Shown piece after piece: positions 63,609-64,000 of a DNA stretch of 64,000 nucleotides. The translations under genes and the position numbers were made by a program. The stretch covers positions 371,001-435,000 of the forward strand of contig NZ_CP150304.1 in assembly GCF_037992945.1 (NCBI RefSeq), given 5' to 3'. How positions within the stretch are numbered: the first letter of the stretch is position 1; each line of letters begins with the position of its first letter. The notes below the pieces were generated by a model. That model did no database searches. It was not told the DNA's origin and was given only the letters and a program-made list of their open reading frames with translations. The stretch comes from Peribacillus sp. FSL E2-0218 (GTDB lineage: Bacteria > Bacillota > Bacilli > Bacillales > DSM-1321).

Positions 63609-64000
<392 letters not shown>

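Overview
The window is a chromosomal stretch of a Bacillaceae bacterium. The 16S rRNA 5' part at the right edge, the Bacillus subtilis-like gene orders (gntRKPZ, hutPH, yeaC-yeaD-yebA-guaA-pbuG, glcT-ptsG, yukEDCBA-yueBC) and a SpoIIP-type sporulation protein all fit. The 16S variable region suits Peribacillus (simplex/frigoritolerans group); this is recognition from memory, not a database result.

Layout. 1-6671: a beta-glucoside type catabolic cluster (two LplB/LplC-like permeases, a lipoprotein binding protein, a GH1 glycosidase and two ROK sugar kinases). 6672-17558: a patchy, AT-rich accessory stretch with a SpoIIP paralogue, small redox and DinB-type genes, an M20 amidohydrolase with two membrane proteins, and at least four decayed loci: an HxlR regulator, a GNAT acetyltransferase, a DUF1878 protein and rearranged IS1182-type remnants. 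17559-22672: the gluconate operon gntR-gntK-gntP-gntZ behind a GntR operator and a possible cre. 23025-28111: a secreted serine hydrolase and a divergent Fur-type siderophore uptake locus (yfiY / yfiZ-yfhA-like). 28112-31875: hutP-hutH with the HutP-controlled terminator between them, then an amino-acid permease where hutU/I/G would normally be. 31876-35777: an unexplained pair of diverged direct repeats, then an OpuA glycine-betaine transporter whose permease and binding protein are fused. 35787-37582: an intact IS1182-family element inserted in the opuA terminator, flanked by a 28-bp duplication of that hairpin. 38059-38979: a nucleoside hydrolase.

39549-49450 is a complete type VII (ESX/Yuk) secretion operon, yukE-yukD-yukC-yukBA-yueB-yueC, with an attenuator just after the WXG100 gene and a yukD lacking an obvious canonical start. 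49718-51830 is a cobalamin-riboswitch operon on the minus strand (adenosyltransferase, then BtuF-type lipoprotein) plus a 25-residue membrane peptide gene. 51996-59951 is the yeaC-yeaD-yebA cluster followed by guaA and pbuG, each behind its own guanine riboswitch. 60101-63223 is glcT and ptsG with the RAT/terminator leader. 63372 to the end is a tandem rRNA promoter and the start of 16S rRNA.

I see no CRISPR array, prophage or defence island. The most unusual items are the IS1182 element that sits on terminators (intact copy plus a scar), two different 20-21 bp tandem repeat families placed between a stop codon and a terminator, the duplicated ~160-bp unit upstream of opuA, the zinc-motif-less ROK pair beside a GH1 enzyme with a mixed phosphate-site signature, and a possible leader peptide gene inside the ptsG terminator hairpin.
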